Shown: piece after piece, positions 17,933 through 28,700 of the stretch | Position numbering within the stretch: position 1 is the stretch's first letter | How the letters are laid out: each line of letters starts with the position of its first letter | NCBI GenBank assembly: GCA_003483885.1 | Contig: DMXI01000174.1 | Coordinates: 3,745-67,744 of the forward strand | DNA: 64,000 bases | Source: Microscillaceae bacterium | GTDB lineage: Bacteria; Bacteroidota; Bacteroidia; Cytophagales; Microscillaceae | Reading direction: 5' to 3' | The notes under the pieces: model-generated | What the model saw: only the letters and a program-made list of their open reading frames with translations | Databases searched by the model: none | Told to the model about the DNA's origin: nothing | Position numbers and translations under genes: made by a program

Positions 17933-20310
17933 TCATGGGCTTTACTACCATTCTCATATCAAATATTTTACACATTGTCCTTCAGGGACGATGGCTGTTT
18001 ACTTTTTTACTTGTATTATTGATGCAAACCACTCCTGCTACTGCCCAAAACAAATGGGAAATTGCCCTGGAATGGGCCAATAGCTATAAACATTTCCAAC
18101 CGCGACAATGCCTCAAAATCGTGGACCATATTTTGCGGCGAGACAGCACTCAAGCCGAGGCTTATTATATCAAGGCCCGCATCATCATCGAATGGGGTTG
18201 GTGGCGCGAGGCCATTCAATGTTACAATGAAGCTCTACGATATCGCCCCGAATGGAGCAAAGACAAACTATTGATGGGGCAAAAACACATGGCAGAACTC
18301 AATAGTAAAGCCTATCCCGAAGCCTTGGCTACTGCCGATACTCTCATAAAGCATTACCCTAAAACAACCGAATATTATGAGGATAAGGCCACTATTTATC
18401 AATATCAACGCCAATATACTCAGTCGTTGGAGTGGTGGGATAAAGTCATTGCCTTAGATCCTAATAAATGTAAGTATCACGTCGAGAAGGCTTATGTCTA
18501 TAAGCTTCTGGAAAATTATTCTTCAGCTCTGCAAGAGTATCAACTGGCCCTTAAAAAAAGCCCACTGGATAGTGAAGCTGAACCTGAAAGATATCGGCAG
18601 TATATCAAAGATATGCAGACGAATCTTCAATACCGAACCGATGAACAGCGGAAGCAAGCCAAATTAAATAAGAAAATAGCCCTGGTAACCGCTAAGATCA
18701 AAGTAAAACCTGAAGATTATGACCTATATTGGGACCGTGCTCTCATTTATGACCGTGCAGGGCGCCACCAAGAAGCTATACAAGATTATAACCACATTCT
18801 TACCTTGGACACCAGCAAAATGTCTCAGGAAGAGTATTTTAGAGTCTTACAACAAAAAGCGCGTAACGAAAGAACTATAGGGCTTTACAAACAAGCATTG
18901 GAAAGCATTAGCGTTCCCCTGAAAGCCAGCAACTATGCCAGTACTTTTTTATCTTCTCGTCATTTTCTATATTATTTTGCTGGCGAATATGACAAGGCTT
19001 TAGCAGATGTAGAGATGCTGCTTAAACGTGAACCCAAAAATGGTATTTACATGGCTGCGCGAGCTGATACCAAGCGGAAAATGGGAGACTACCTCGGGGC
19101 CTTACAAGACTACAAAGCTGCCGATAAACTCGGAAACCCGGGCATTCCAGCAGACATTCAGGAATGTAAAGCGAAAGCAGGTATCATCTTCAATAGAGAA
19201 GCCAAGAGTGAACTAAGACATTTACTTATCATTAAAGATTTGGATACGCTACTGGCTCGCCTGGATACCTACCAACAACAACACCCTCAGGAAAAGTTGA
19301 TTTATTATTACCGAGCTTTAACCTACGCCCAATACCACAAATATGACTTGGCTCGAGCCGCCTTCCAAAAGGCTTTGGAAATGGCTCCTGAATATCAGAA
19401 AGATTTTGATTTTATGTGGGCTCGGGCCCAAAACCTGCATCATGGCAAATACTATCCTGAAGCCCTCCAGGCCTACAAGGATATTCAAAAAAACATTGTG
19501 GGGCATGGAGGGGATACCTCCTGGCAAATGGGGAAGATTTACCAAGAAATGGAAGATTACCAGAACGCTTATGTGCAGTTTAGTATAGGTATCCAGATGG
19601 CAAAAGATCCTGATCTCAAAATTGCTATTTATTATGAACGGGCCATTCTATATCTCCAAGACCTTGAGTATTACGATAAAGCCCTCAAAGATTTAAACAT
19701 CATCAAAAAAACCAATCCCGGGTTAGCCCAAACTGCCCTGGCTGAAACTCAGGAAATGCTCAATATGCTGAAGGAAGCTGATGAATTAGAAGAGCAATTG
19801 AAGAATCCTGCAGTCAAGCATCGGGATTCTTTATTGGTCAAAAGGGCTCGCTTGCTTTACGAGGCTAGTTATTATGGAGCCGCCTGGAAAGATTTCGAGG
19901 CCGCGGTAAAAATCAACCCCGACCTCATGAGTGACCTCGACTTTGCCTTTTACTGGGCCGAAACTGGGCAATTGGGTAAAATAAAATACCCTGAAGTCAT
20001 CGAAATTCTGAAAAAAGCCATTGCCCTGCACCCTAAAGACGATGACTTACTGGCGCTGCTAGGCAGGGTGTATTTGGCCACCAAACAATACCAAAAATCG
20101 GTGGAGGCGTATGACGTGATGATCAACCAAACCCAGCAGCTAGACGATTACATAGAAGTAATGGCCGAAAGAGGCAAAGCCAAAGTGGGGCTTAAAGATT
20201 ACGAAGGGGCCTGGAAAGATTTTATGGCCTATCTGGAGGATTACCCCTCGATGGAATACTTTATTGAAAAAGAATTGAAAATTTGTCGGGAAAAATTGAA
20301 TAAGGACTAG
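17929..20310 (+). CDS. Exported TPR repeat protein, coupled to the giant protein
   Basis: The start ATG (17929) overlaps the upstream TGA (ATGA), a classic sign of translational coupling; a second in-frame ATG is two codons later. A hydrophobic segment (residues ~20-33, FTFLLVLLMQ) ending TTPATAQ is a likely signal peptide, so the ~760-residue remainder is probably periplasmic. Tetratricopeptide repeats run through most of it (for example AEAYYIKARIIIEWGWWREAIQCYNEALRYRP near residue 65 and DDDLLALLGRVYLATKQYQKSVEAYDVMI near the end); I count more than ten repeats or half repeats. TPRs build scaffolds for protein binding. No enzymatic motif is seen. Its partner may be the giant coiled-coil protein. 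It is followed after 59 nt by the ATPase. Confidence 0.8.
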   Translation: MIMGFTTILISNILHIVLQGRWLFTFLLVLLMQTTPATAQNKWEIALEWANSYKHFQPRQCLKIVDHILRRDSTQAEAYYIKARIIIEWGWWREAIQCYNEALRYRPEWSKDKLLMGQKHMAELNSKAYPEALATADTLIKHYPKTTEYYEDKATIYQYQRQYTQSLEWWDKVIALDPNKCKYHVEKAYVYKLLENYSSALQEYQLALKKSPLDSEAEPERYRQYIKDMQTNLQYRTDEQRKQAKLNKKIALVTAKIKVKPEDYDLYWDRALIYDRAGRHQEAIQDYNHILTLDTSKMSQEEYFRVLQQKARNERTIGLYKQALESISVPLKASNYASTFLSSRHFLYYFAGEYDKALADVEMLLKREPKNGIYMAARADTKRKMGDYLGALQDYKAADKLGNPGIPADIQECKAKAGIIFNREAKSELRHLLIIKDLDTLLARLDTYQQQHPQEKLIYYYRALTYAQYHKYDLARAAFQKALEMAPEYQKDFDFMWARAQNLHHGKYYPEALQAYKDIQKNIVGHGGDTSWQMGKIYQEMEDYQNAYVQFSIGIQMAKDPDLKIAIYYERAILYLQDLEYYDKALKDLNIIKKTNPGLAQTALAETQEMLNMLKEADELEEQLKNPAVKHRDSLLVKRARLLYEASYYGAAWKDFEAAVKINPDLMSDLDFAFYWAETGQLGKIKYPEVIEILKKAIALHPKDDDLLALLGRVYLATKQYQKSVEAYDVMINQTQQLDDYIEVMAERGKAKVGLKDYEGAWKDFMAYLEDYPSMEYFIEKELKICREKLNKD

Positions 20311-20369
20311 CTTGATTAGCAGGCTATCAATTTTGAGAAACACAACACATTGAACAAGCATTATTTGAT

Positions 20370-22424
20370 ATGAAAGCATTTCACCAACAAGCCATTTCGG
20401 AGGAAATACAATGGCTCGATACATTGATCAAACATCGGGTACAAGAGCTTAACCAAGAGGAAGGCCAAACGGCGGCTTCTATTGCCGACATTGCCTACCC
20501 TCCCTCCCATCACTTTGAGTGCCACTATCAACAATTGTTGCAAAAGTATGAATTTGACATTCCCGAACGACTGCTATTGGCATTGGCCATTGCTCGTGGC
20601 GTATTTCCTCAAGTGTTTAAACCTTTGGTGAAAGTATACAAAAACATAGACAAACAATATGAATTTGGAGGCATCTTAGAACCCGACTCAAATCGGTTTA
20701 TCCCTACACTACGCACATTGTTTTTTCTATTATCGGGGCGCAACCTTCAAGAGCAATTTTACCATCACCTTACTTTTACGCCCCAGCATGTACTATTCGA
20801 ATACAGTATTGTAAATCTGGAAAATGATCCGCGCAAAGAGCAAGTGGTACACGATGATTTGCTTTACCAGCGAATCAAAATCTCTGATGCTTACCTCAAA
20901 TACTTTTTGGGAGGCGAGATGCCTACTCTGGATAGCGAAGAAGGATTCCCGGCTACCTTACTTGAAACCGACAAAACCTTTGATGATTTGGTATTACCTG
21001 ATCAGGTAATTAAGCAACTGGATGGCCCGATGAATTATATCAAGGGTTATCGAGAATTATTGAAAAAATCTGATACCAAAGGCAAAATTAAGCCAGGATA
21101 TTTGATTTTATTGCACGGTAAACCGGGTACAGGTAAAACGCTCACTTCGTCAGTAATGGGCAATTATCTAGGGGTAGAAGTGTACTACTTGAGCTTGTCT
21201 CGGGTAGTGTCTAAATATATAGGTGAAACCGAGAAGAACCTCGAAAAAGTTTTCAATCGTTTAGAAAAAAAGCTGTGCATCTTGTTTGTAGACGAAGCCG
21301 ATGCCCTGTTTGGAAAGCGTACTGAGGTACAAGACAGCAAAGACCGTTATGCTAACCAGGAAGTGGCCTATCTCTTACAAAGAGTCGAACGATTTCCTGG
21401 GGTGGTGATTTTGGCTACCAATTATGAGCAAAACCTGGACGATGCCTTTACTCGCCGAATATTATCACACATTCATATTCCACTACCTAACCAGGAAGCC
21501 CGTACCCAGCTTTGGCAACGCAGCATTCCTCAAAGCTTCCGTTATGAATACAAAGCCCTGGCCCAGCAGTTGGGAGAAGCTTTTGCGCTTACCGGGGGAA
21601 ACATTAGCAATATTATCAAACAGGCTTGCTTAAAAGCCACCCAGGAAAACACACAAACCCTTTTGTACAAAGAACATTTAGAAGAGTTTATAGAGTACGA
21701 ATTCAAAAAGGAGAAGCGTGACTTCAAGGAAACGAATTTCCGCAAAATACCAGACAAAGTGGGCTACCTTAAACCTTCTCCTGCAGATGAAGCCCCACTC
21801 TCGGAAACCCAGGAAGCCCAAGTAAAGCTGTGGCTACAATATTTACCTTCAGGTTGGAGTTTTGTACCCGACAGGCTCCCCCAGTATTTGGCTCAACAAA
21901 TACAACTCACCGAGGAGGAAATTCATCAAACCCTACAACTGGTATGGTCACGTCACCACCAGGATGTCGTGAAGGCTTTTGATTTTTCTAAACTGGCTCC
22001 TGGATTCAAGGCCATTTTCAAAAAGCATTATGCCTCTGAAAAGCTCGCCGAAGATGCCTGGAATAATATCAAACAAATGATTGAACAGGCCATAGGGCAT
22101 ACTCCAGCAGTAGCTCCCGACTCCCTTAAAACAGACACGAGTCAAACCACTCCTTCTAACCAAGGCAACGATGCTTGGATATCTGGCCCTGAGGCAGAAA
22201 AACTTTGGAACAAACATTTGCCTAAAGGCTTCGAGTTTGTACCTGCCAGTTTACCCAAAAATATCAGCCGTTTTTACAAAGTAAGGGAAAGTCACATTAA
22301 AAAAATATTGGTTAAAGCCTGCACCCTGGCCTCTAAGGAAGGTACTCAGCAGATTCAATACACAGCACATATTGCGCAACATTTGGAAGAAGTATACAAA
22401 GAAGAAAATATGGAGTTTAAGTAG
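20370..22424 (+). CDS. AAA+ ATPase with three tandem lid domains
   Basis: A 684-residue cytosolic protein. The N-terminal ~215 residues are helical and unassigned. The AAA+ core follows: Walker A HGKPGTGKT (249-257, K256), pore-loop-like YLSLSRVVSKYIGETEKNL, Walker B ILFVDEADALFGKR (D308, E309), sensor-1 asparagine N351 in LATNYEQN, and arginines R362/R363 in the arginine-finger position. The small domain (LWQRSIP to ALTGGNISNII, ~375-445) is repeated twice further on: LWLQYLPSGWSFVPDRLP (~483) and LWNKHLPKGFEFVPASLP (~605), each followed by the helix pattern that ends the lid. The core looks like single-ring AAA+ proteins linked to contractile injection systems (Afp15-like), and also like FtsH/Vps4-type unfoldases. 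All catalytic residues are intact. A 10-bp hairpin overlaps the stop codon. Confidence 0.85.
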   Translation: MKAFHQQAISEEIQWLDTLIKHRVQELNQEEGQTAASIADIAYPPSHHFECHYQQLLQKYEFDIPERLLLALAIARGVFPQVFKPLVKVYKNIDKQYEFGGILEPDSNRFIPTLRTLFFLLSGRNLQEQFYHHLTFTPQHVLFEYSIVNLENDPRKEQVVHDDLLYQRIKISDAYLKYFLGGEMPTLDSEEGFPATLLETDKTFDDLVLPDQVIKQLDGPMNYIKGYRELLKKSDTKGKIKPGYLILLHGKPGTGKTLTSSVMGNYLGVEVYYLSLSRVVSKYIGETEKNLEKVFNRLEKKLCILFVDEADALFGKRTEVQDSKDRYANQEVAYLLQRVERFPGVVILATNYEQNLDDAFTRRILSHIHIPLPNQEARTQLWQRSIPQSFRYEYKALAQQLGEAFALTGGNISNIIKQACLKATQENTQTLLYKEHLEEFIEYEFKKEKRDFKETNFRKIPDKVGYLKPSPADEAPLSETQEAQVKLWLQYLPSGWSFVPDRLPQYLAQQIQLTEEEIHQTLQLVWSRHHQDVVKAFDFSKLAPGFKAIFKKHYASEKLAEDAWNNIKQMIEQAIGHTPAVAPDSLKTDTSQTTPSNQGNDAWISGPEAEKLWNKHLPKGFEFVPASLPKNISRFYKVRESHIKKILVKACTLASKEGTQQIQYTAHIAQHLEEVYKEENMEFK

Positions 22425-22437
22425 ATGCTTAAACTCC
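22412..22437 (+). terminator. Perfect 10-bp hairpin over the ATPase stop codon
   Basis: GGAGTTTAAG (22412-22421), loop TAGATG containing the TAG stop, CTTAAACTCC (22428-22437). It marks the end of the three-gene cassette; no T run. The rest of 22438-22743 shows nothing clear. Confidence 0.5.
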
Positions 22438-22743
22438 GAAACACTTTCTGGGTACCCATTAATTAGCGAGATATATCCCTATAAATTTATATACCATCGT
22501 TCAAGGCTTAACACATAGAGCCTCCTCGATCTTTTAGAAACTTGTTTATAATCCATCATTACAAACTGATGTAAAGCCGAGTACTACCCCTCAATACCAT
22601 ACTAAAATCTACCTGTCCATTCATTGTCCATTGTGAATTCTAGCCTGAGAAATGTTAATCAGCGTATTTGCTGTAATCAACCACATTACGCTTCTCAAAC
22701 CAGCATTTAGCTTACAACTCAGACTCTATTCACAAAGTATACA

Positions 22744-25700
22744 ATGACTCATAAGAAAAATAAGATTTGCCTATTTGGAAGGAATACAGGTATTCCACCA
22801 ATGGCCACAAAACCTCAAAAATCGCCAAAGTGGTGGTTTCATATGTTCCATATCCTGGTGTTGATATTATTGCAACTCCAGGTAGCTTTTGCCCAACCAC
22901 CTACCGCAGTAACTTCTGTCGAAATTCGTGATCGTAATGGATACCATACATATGGTGTACTCTCCAATACCCCTATCACTGATGTTCCATTAAATAGTTT
23001 GAGATTCATCATTAATTTTGACAGAGCTACCGATCCTGCTACTGGCGATAATTTCGATACAGGAAGTGACGCTGATGCCTTAGTCAATATCATAGAAGTG
23101 GGTGGGCCAAACACTGATTTATTATCTGTAGCTCAGACTAGTATCCTTACCGCCTCCGAAGCAGGAAATGAACAATCATTTCGGATCAATGTGGTTTTTA
23201 CTCAAGATTTAAAACCCAATACTGAATATACCTTTCGAATAAACGCAGAAGGAGCCAGAAGAAAAGGCGGCAATACTGCAGATGACGACGTGGTACAATC
23301 CGAATTTACTTTTAGAACCACCCAAGCACTTGTGGTCACGCCTGGAGCTTCTTCCAGTACCATTTGTAATGGTGAGATGGCTACGCTTACGCCTATTTTT
23401 ATTTCTGAAACTTCACAATATGGTTTTATTCGAAATGTACCCAACAATCAATATATAGATATTGTCTCGAGCGATAACACCTTTAGTTTTGATAACAATA
23501 ATGTAAATAAAAGCGTCACTGCCACCTTTTTAGGCCCTACCACCAATACAAACGAACCTCGGGTAATTAGTGTAGATGCCAACACAAACCGTATTAGAAT
23601 CACTTACACTACTGAAGATGCAACCAATATCATCAGTACACTTAGGATTTCTGGTGTAAGGGTAACCTATACTGGCAATGCTGCTACCGCCAGTACAAAC
23701 CTACAGTTAGCAACTGCCAATAATAGACATCATCGTTTTAATGGATTAACTGGCATAGCACTGGCTACTGTCAATGGGGGCACTCAAGATGTAAGTTTAA
23801 ATTTTCCTAACAACAGTGTCATCACTGGACCTAATCGACTTTGCCTCAACCCTACGCCTTCCACTGGCACATATTCAGTGAATACTGTACCAGGAGCAGA
23901 TGCTTATTATTGGACAGTAGACGAAGGGTATTATAACGTGGATGTAACTCCAGCAAGTGTTACCCGATTAGCCAACAACACTTTTAGATCAACCACTACT
24001 CAAATTAGCATTACGCCTCAACCCACCCCTCCCAACAATAATTACCCCGCCATTGTGATACGGGCAGGTAATAATTGTCGCCGAGGAACCAATACGCTGA
24101 ATGCATCCATTACGGTAGGAAATCTCAATGACAATAATTTAGATGGAGCCGATTTTCCTAACCTCTCGGTTACGTTTTGTAATGGTGAAGGCTTCCAACG
24201 AATTACAAGGCCAGCAGTACCAGGAGCCACCCAATACCAATGGACCATTCCTACGAATATTTTTACCAACGCCACCAACACGATCATCACTCCAAACAAC
24301 TTTGTGGAATTATCGCCCAATGCTGTGGGCAATGGGGTAATCAGAGTACGCGCCTTCAATAGCTGTAACCAAGGGGTAGAACGTGATTTAAATGTAACTG
24401 TAACTAATACCCGAACCGACAATACGTTGAATACCGCTTTTCCCAATAACAATGTGGCCTACTGTGTAAGCGATGGTGTTCAACGAATTACTGCTAATCC
24501 TGTACCTGGTGCAACTCAGTACGAATGGGTTTTCCCTAACAACTTTACTGGAGCTACCAGTCCAGTACTTACCGCTAATAACTTTCTAGATTTAAATCCA
24601 GCCCAAGCGGGTAATAACCTCCAAGTCAATGTGCAAGCCCGTAATGGTTGTCGCAGGGGTACCCAGGCTACTTTAAATGTAACGATCAATAACCCCACAG
24701 TTCCTACATTTAATATGACCACTCCAGGGAATTTCAACCCAGCCTCGCATGCCACCAACAATACCGCTCTGGACATTGCCAACAATGCTGGAAACCAAAC
24801 CATTACCGAAAATGGGGCAGGAAATGCGGTATTCTCAGGTCCTGGAGTAGCCATTGATAATAATAATTATATTTTTTACCCAAACCTGGTTACCCTCAAT
24901 ACGCCACTCAAAATTGACTACACTTACACCGAGAATGGCTGCTCAACCAACGGTTCGTTTTACATTCGGGTTACCAACGCTTCGGCCATTATTACCGGGC
25001 TCAATAACAAGTACTGTAATAATAATCCAGTGCAAAGATTCAATGTGAAGCGACAAATTGTGAGTTTCCCCATCGCTGAAGCGGATGTTATTTTGTTCAA
25101 AGTAGGAGCTGGCAATGTGCTTACCCAGATCCCAAGGGGTGCCAATACTGGCTTCAACCGGGACAATGCCAACGATACGCCTACTGACTATAGCTTTACC
25201 ATTAATCCCTCGCAATTAGAACCATCTCTTAACCTGGATAGTGTTAAATACCGAACTCGGGTAACCATCAATGTAGGTGGCTCTCCCATTGCCATCGATC
25301 AGGATTTCGATATTTTTCCAGCTCCCAATCCAGGTATTTCAGTAGCCAATAATAACAGCTCTTTCAGTGTTTGCGGAAGTTCCTCTCACCTTTACCGAGT
25401 GACTACCCCCAGTGTAGGCAGCACTTATCAATGGCAAATTCTCTCTGCGGATGGGGTATTTGCCCGAACAAACAATCAAACTACTACTGGAGAAACGGTT
25501 ACGATCAATTGGAATGCATTTACAAACCAAGACCCAACCCAAACCAAGGCAGTGACGCTAAGAATTACCGAAACCAATGCCAATGCCTGCATCAGAAGTT
25601 TTGACCAGGTAATCACTGTATTTCCTCAACCACCAGTCCCTACGTTCCAGGTAGTAGGGAATGATCCATCTCCTTACAATGTCTGTACTGGAGAACAAGT

Positions 25701-28700
25701 TACTTATAGTTGCGACATTGTAGGAGCCAATAACTACCGATGGATCGTCAACAACGGCACGATTACTTCGGTAAACAATTCCGCCAATAGTCGCCAAGTG
25801 ACCATAGTATGGGGAGTGGCAGGCGCCGCCGCAAATCTAGCCGTAGAGGTTACCAACGGAACCAACAACTGTCAAAATATATCTGCCACGCAAAACGTGA
25901 CTATTAATCCCTTGCCTAACTTCACTTTTGCCCAGGCACCCAATGTACGGGCTTGTGTATCAGCCATTAACCAAACCTATAGCATCAATGGCAGAACCAA
26001 TGGTAGCACCCTACTATGGGCTATCGTACCTGCCGCAGCAGGAACAATCATAGGCCCCAATAATGGTAATCAAGTAACCATCAATTGGGGAAACACCTCT
26101 GGGCAATCCTACAAAATAGTAGTCACCGAAACTACTCCGATAGTGAATAACAATGGAGGATGTTCGGTAACAAAAGAACTTCCGGTAATATTGGATCCAC
26201 TTCCCAATATTTCTTTTGCAGGATTTAATAATAATGATAATTTTTGCCCAGGTGCCATGATTAATTTGTCACCAAGTGTAGAGGGTATCCCATTACCTCA
26301 AAATCAGTTGGTAGTTGGCAACAATAACAACGAGGGATATTATATCGTCACTAATCCTGATGGTTCACAGAGAAACCTTGCGTCAAATACTTTGAATAAT
26401 CTGTTACAGGGTCGCTATAGTGTAAGCTTCACTTACCAAAACAACAATGGTTGTAGAAGTACTACTCCCATCAGGAATTTTAATGTAGTTGCCCCTCCTG
26501 TTGTCAGAATACAAAGCAATACCAGCCCCATTGCTAACAACAATACTGGTAGCTCCTGTGCCAATGCCACGCATACTTATACCATCAATGGGGTCATTAA
26601 TCCTACCAGTACTTATGAATGGGCAGTAACTGGTGGAGTAAAAACCAGTGAAACGATTGATAACAACAATGTATCAGTTACCGTGACTTGGGGCACTCAA
26701 GGACTTGGAACACTTAGATTGAGAGAAACCAATAATACAGGATGTACAGGAGAAGTTACTGCTAATATTACCATTACCGCCCTACCTACGCCTACTTTTG
26801 CCAACTTGGTGACCAACGCCTGTGTAAATGCTATCAATCAAGTATACACACTCAATAGTGTTACAGATGATCACCTACTGCGATGGGTGGTAGATGGCGG
26901 AACTATTCAAGGTGGAAGCAATGTAAACGGTAAAAGTGAAATTACTGGTAACGGAGCAAATCTGGAAAGCATTACCATAAATTGGGGAAATGGTGCTCAG
27001 GGAACAATTACTGTCACTGAAACTGATAACCGAGGCTGTATTGGTTCACGCTCCGAAAACATTACCTTAACTCCGCTGCCCAATGTTACATTTACGGGGT
27101 TGGTAAACGCTTATTGCGAAAGTGATGGTGCCATTACCTTATCTCCCACCGTAGAAGGTGCGCTTCCTCCTAACCCCGCCAATGGTAAATTCATTATTCG
27201 GGATGCTTCTAATACCAATATCATACTAGACCTTGGTGCCAATATCAATACTTTTACTCCTGCCCAGGTGGTAGCTACCGCAGGAACTGGCGATTACACA
27301 TTAGTATATCAATATACCAACAATTTGAATTGCTTCAATGAATCATCGCCGGTAAACTTCAAGATCACACCAGCTCCTAAGAATGTGAGGGTGAACATTG
27401 CTCGTCGTTTTGATAGTCGTGCGTTGGTATTTAACGCTCAGGCTGACAATTCAAACCAAAATTGGAAATGGAATTGGACGTTGGCAGGCATTAGCCAAAC
27501 CACCCAAAGTGGACAGTTGAACCTCAATAGTCGCCCACCACAAAATGTTACTTATACCTTAGAGGTGGAAAATGATACTGGATGTAAAACCAGCTTATCA
27601 AAGGCTTTTAATATAGAATTTAGCTTTCAAGGGCAATGTCAAGGGGCGCCTACCCAATTTACAGATAAGACTAACTTGGGAATTAATGTCATTGGAGGGT
27701 GGTCTTGGAACTTTGGTGATGGCCATACTTCTACCGCCCAAAACCCCATGCATACCTACACCAATCCTGGTAGTTACCTTGTAACGCTCACCGTCACCGA
27801 AGGAGTGGCGAGTTATTCATTGACCAAACGCATCGATATCTTCCCTGTAATCACGGTTACCCCTACATTGGTGTATAATGAAAGTTTTGCAAATGGTGCT
27901 GGAGGGTGGATTAGCCACGGAACCGTGGATTCTGCGGGTGTAGCACTGGATCGCTCCAGTTGGCAACTAAAAACGCCCAATGGTTTTGGTAACATTCCTG
28001 GCGATAGAGGAAACTCCTGGGTAACTGACAATACGGGAAGTTCGGTGGCTAATGCTGATGCCAAATACAATCCAAACGAACAATCTTATGTAGAAAGCCC
28101 CTGCTTTGATATTACCACAATGCAACGCCCTATGCTGGCATTTAACTATTTCTCAGATACCGATCGAGGTTCAGATGGGGTTGTATTGTTATATACCATC
28201 GATGATGGAGCCACTTGGTGGAGAATCGGTGCTCAAAATCAAGGACTGGAATGGTACAATTTCTTGCCTATTTTAGGAAAGCCCGGCGATCGCTTTACGA
28301 CTGCCAATACCGATAATCAAGGTTGGTCAGGAAATGCCCAAACCAACGCTACGGTGAAGACTTGGAAAACTGCCCGTTTTGGCTTGGATGCCGTGCTAAA
28401 TCGAATGAAAGCTGCGAACATTACTCAAAAAATTGTGCGATTTAGAGTAGCCTTTGGTAGCAACACTGACAACTCTCCCAATGTAAAGTTTGATGGTTTT
28501 GCCTTTGACGATTTCCAGATCAATGAGCGGAATCGTGTGGTATTGACTGAGTTCTTTACCAACCAGTCAGCTGATCCTAATGGGGCCAATGACTTGGTTT
28601 CTCACAACTTTTCTGCTGCCAAAGCCGAAGCCATTAACATTCATTACCATACCGATTTTCCTGGAATAGACGAAATCAATAAAACCAGTGAAAAAGATGT

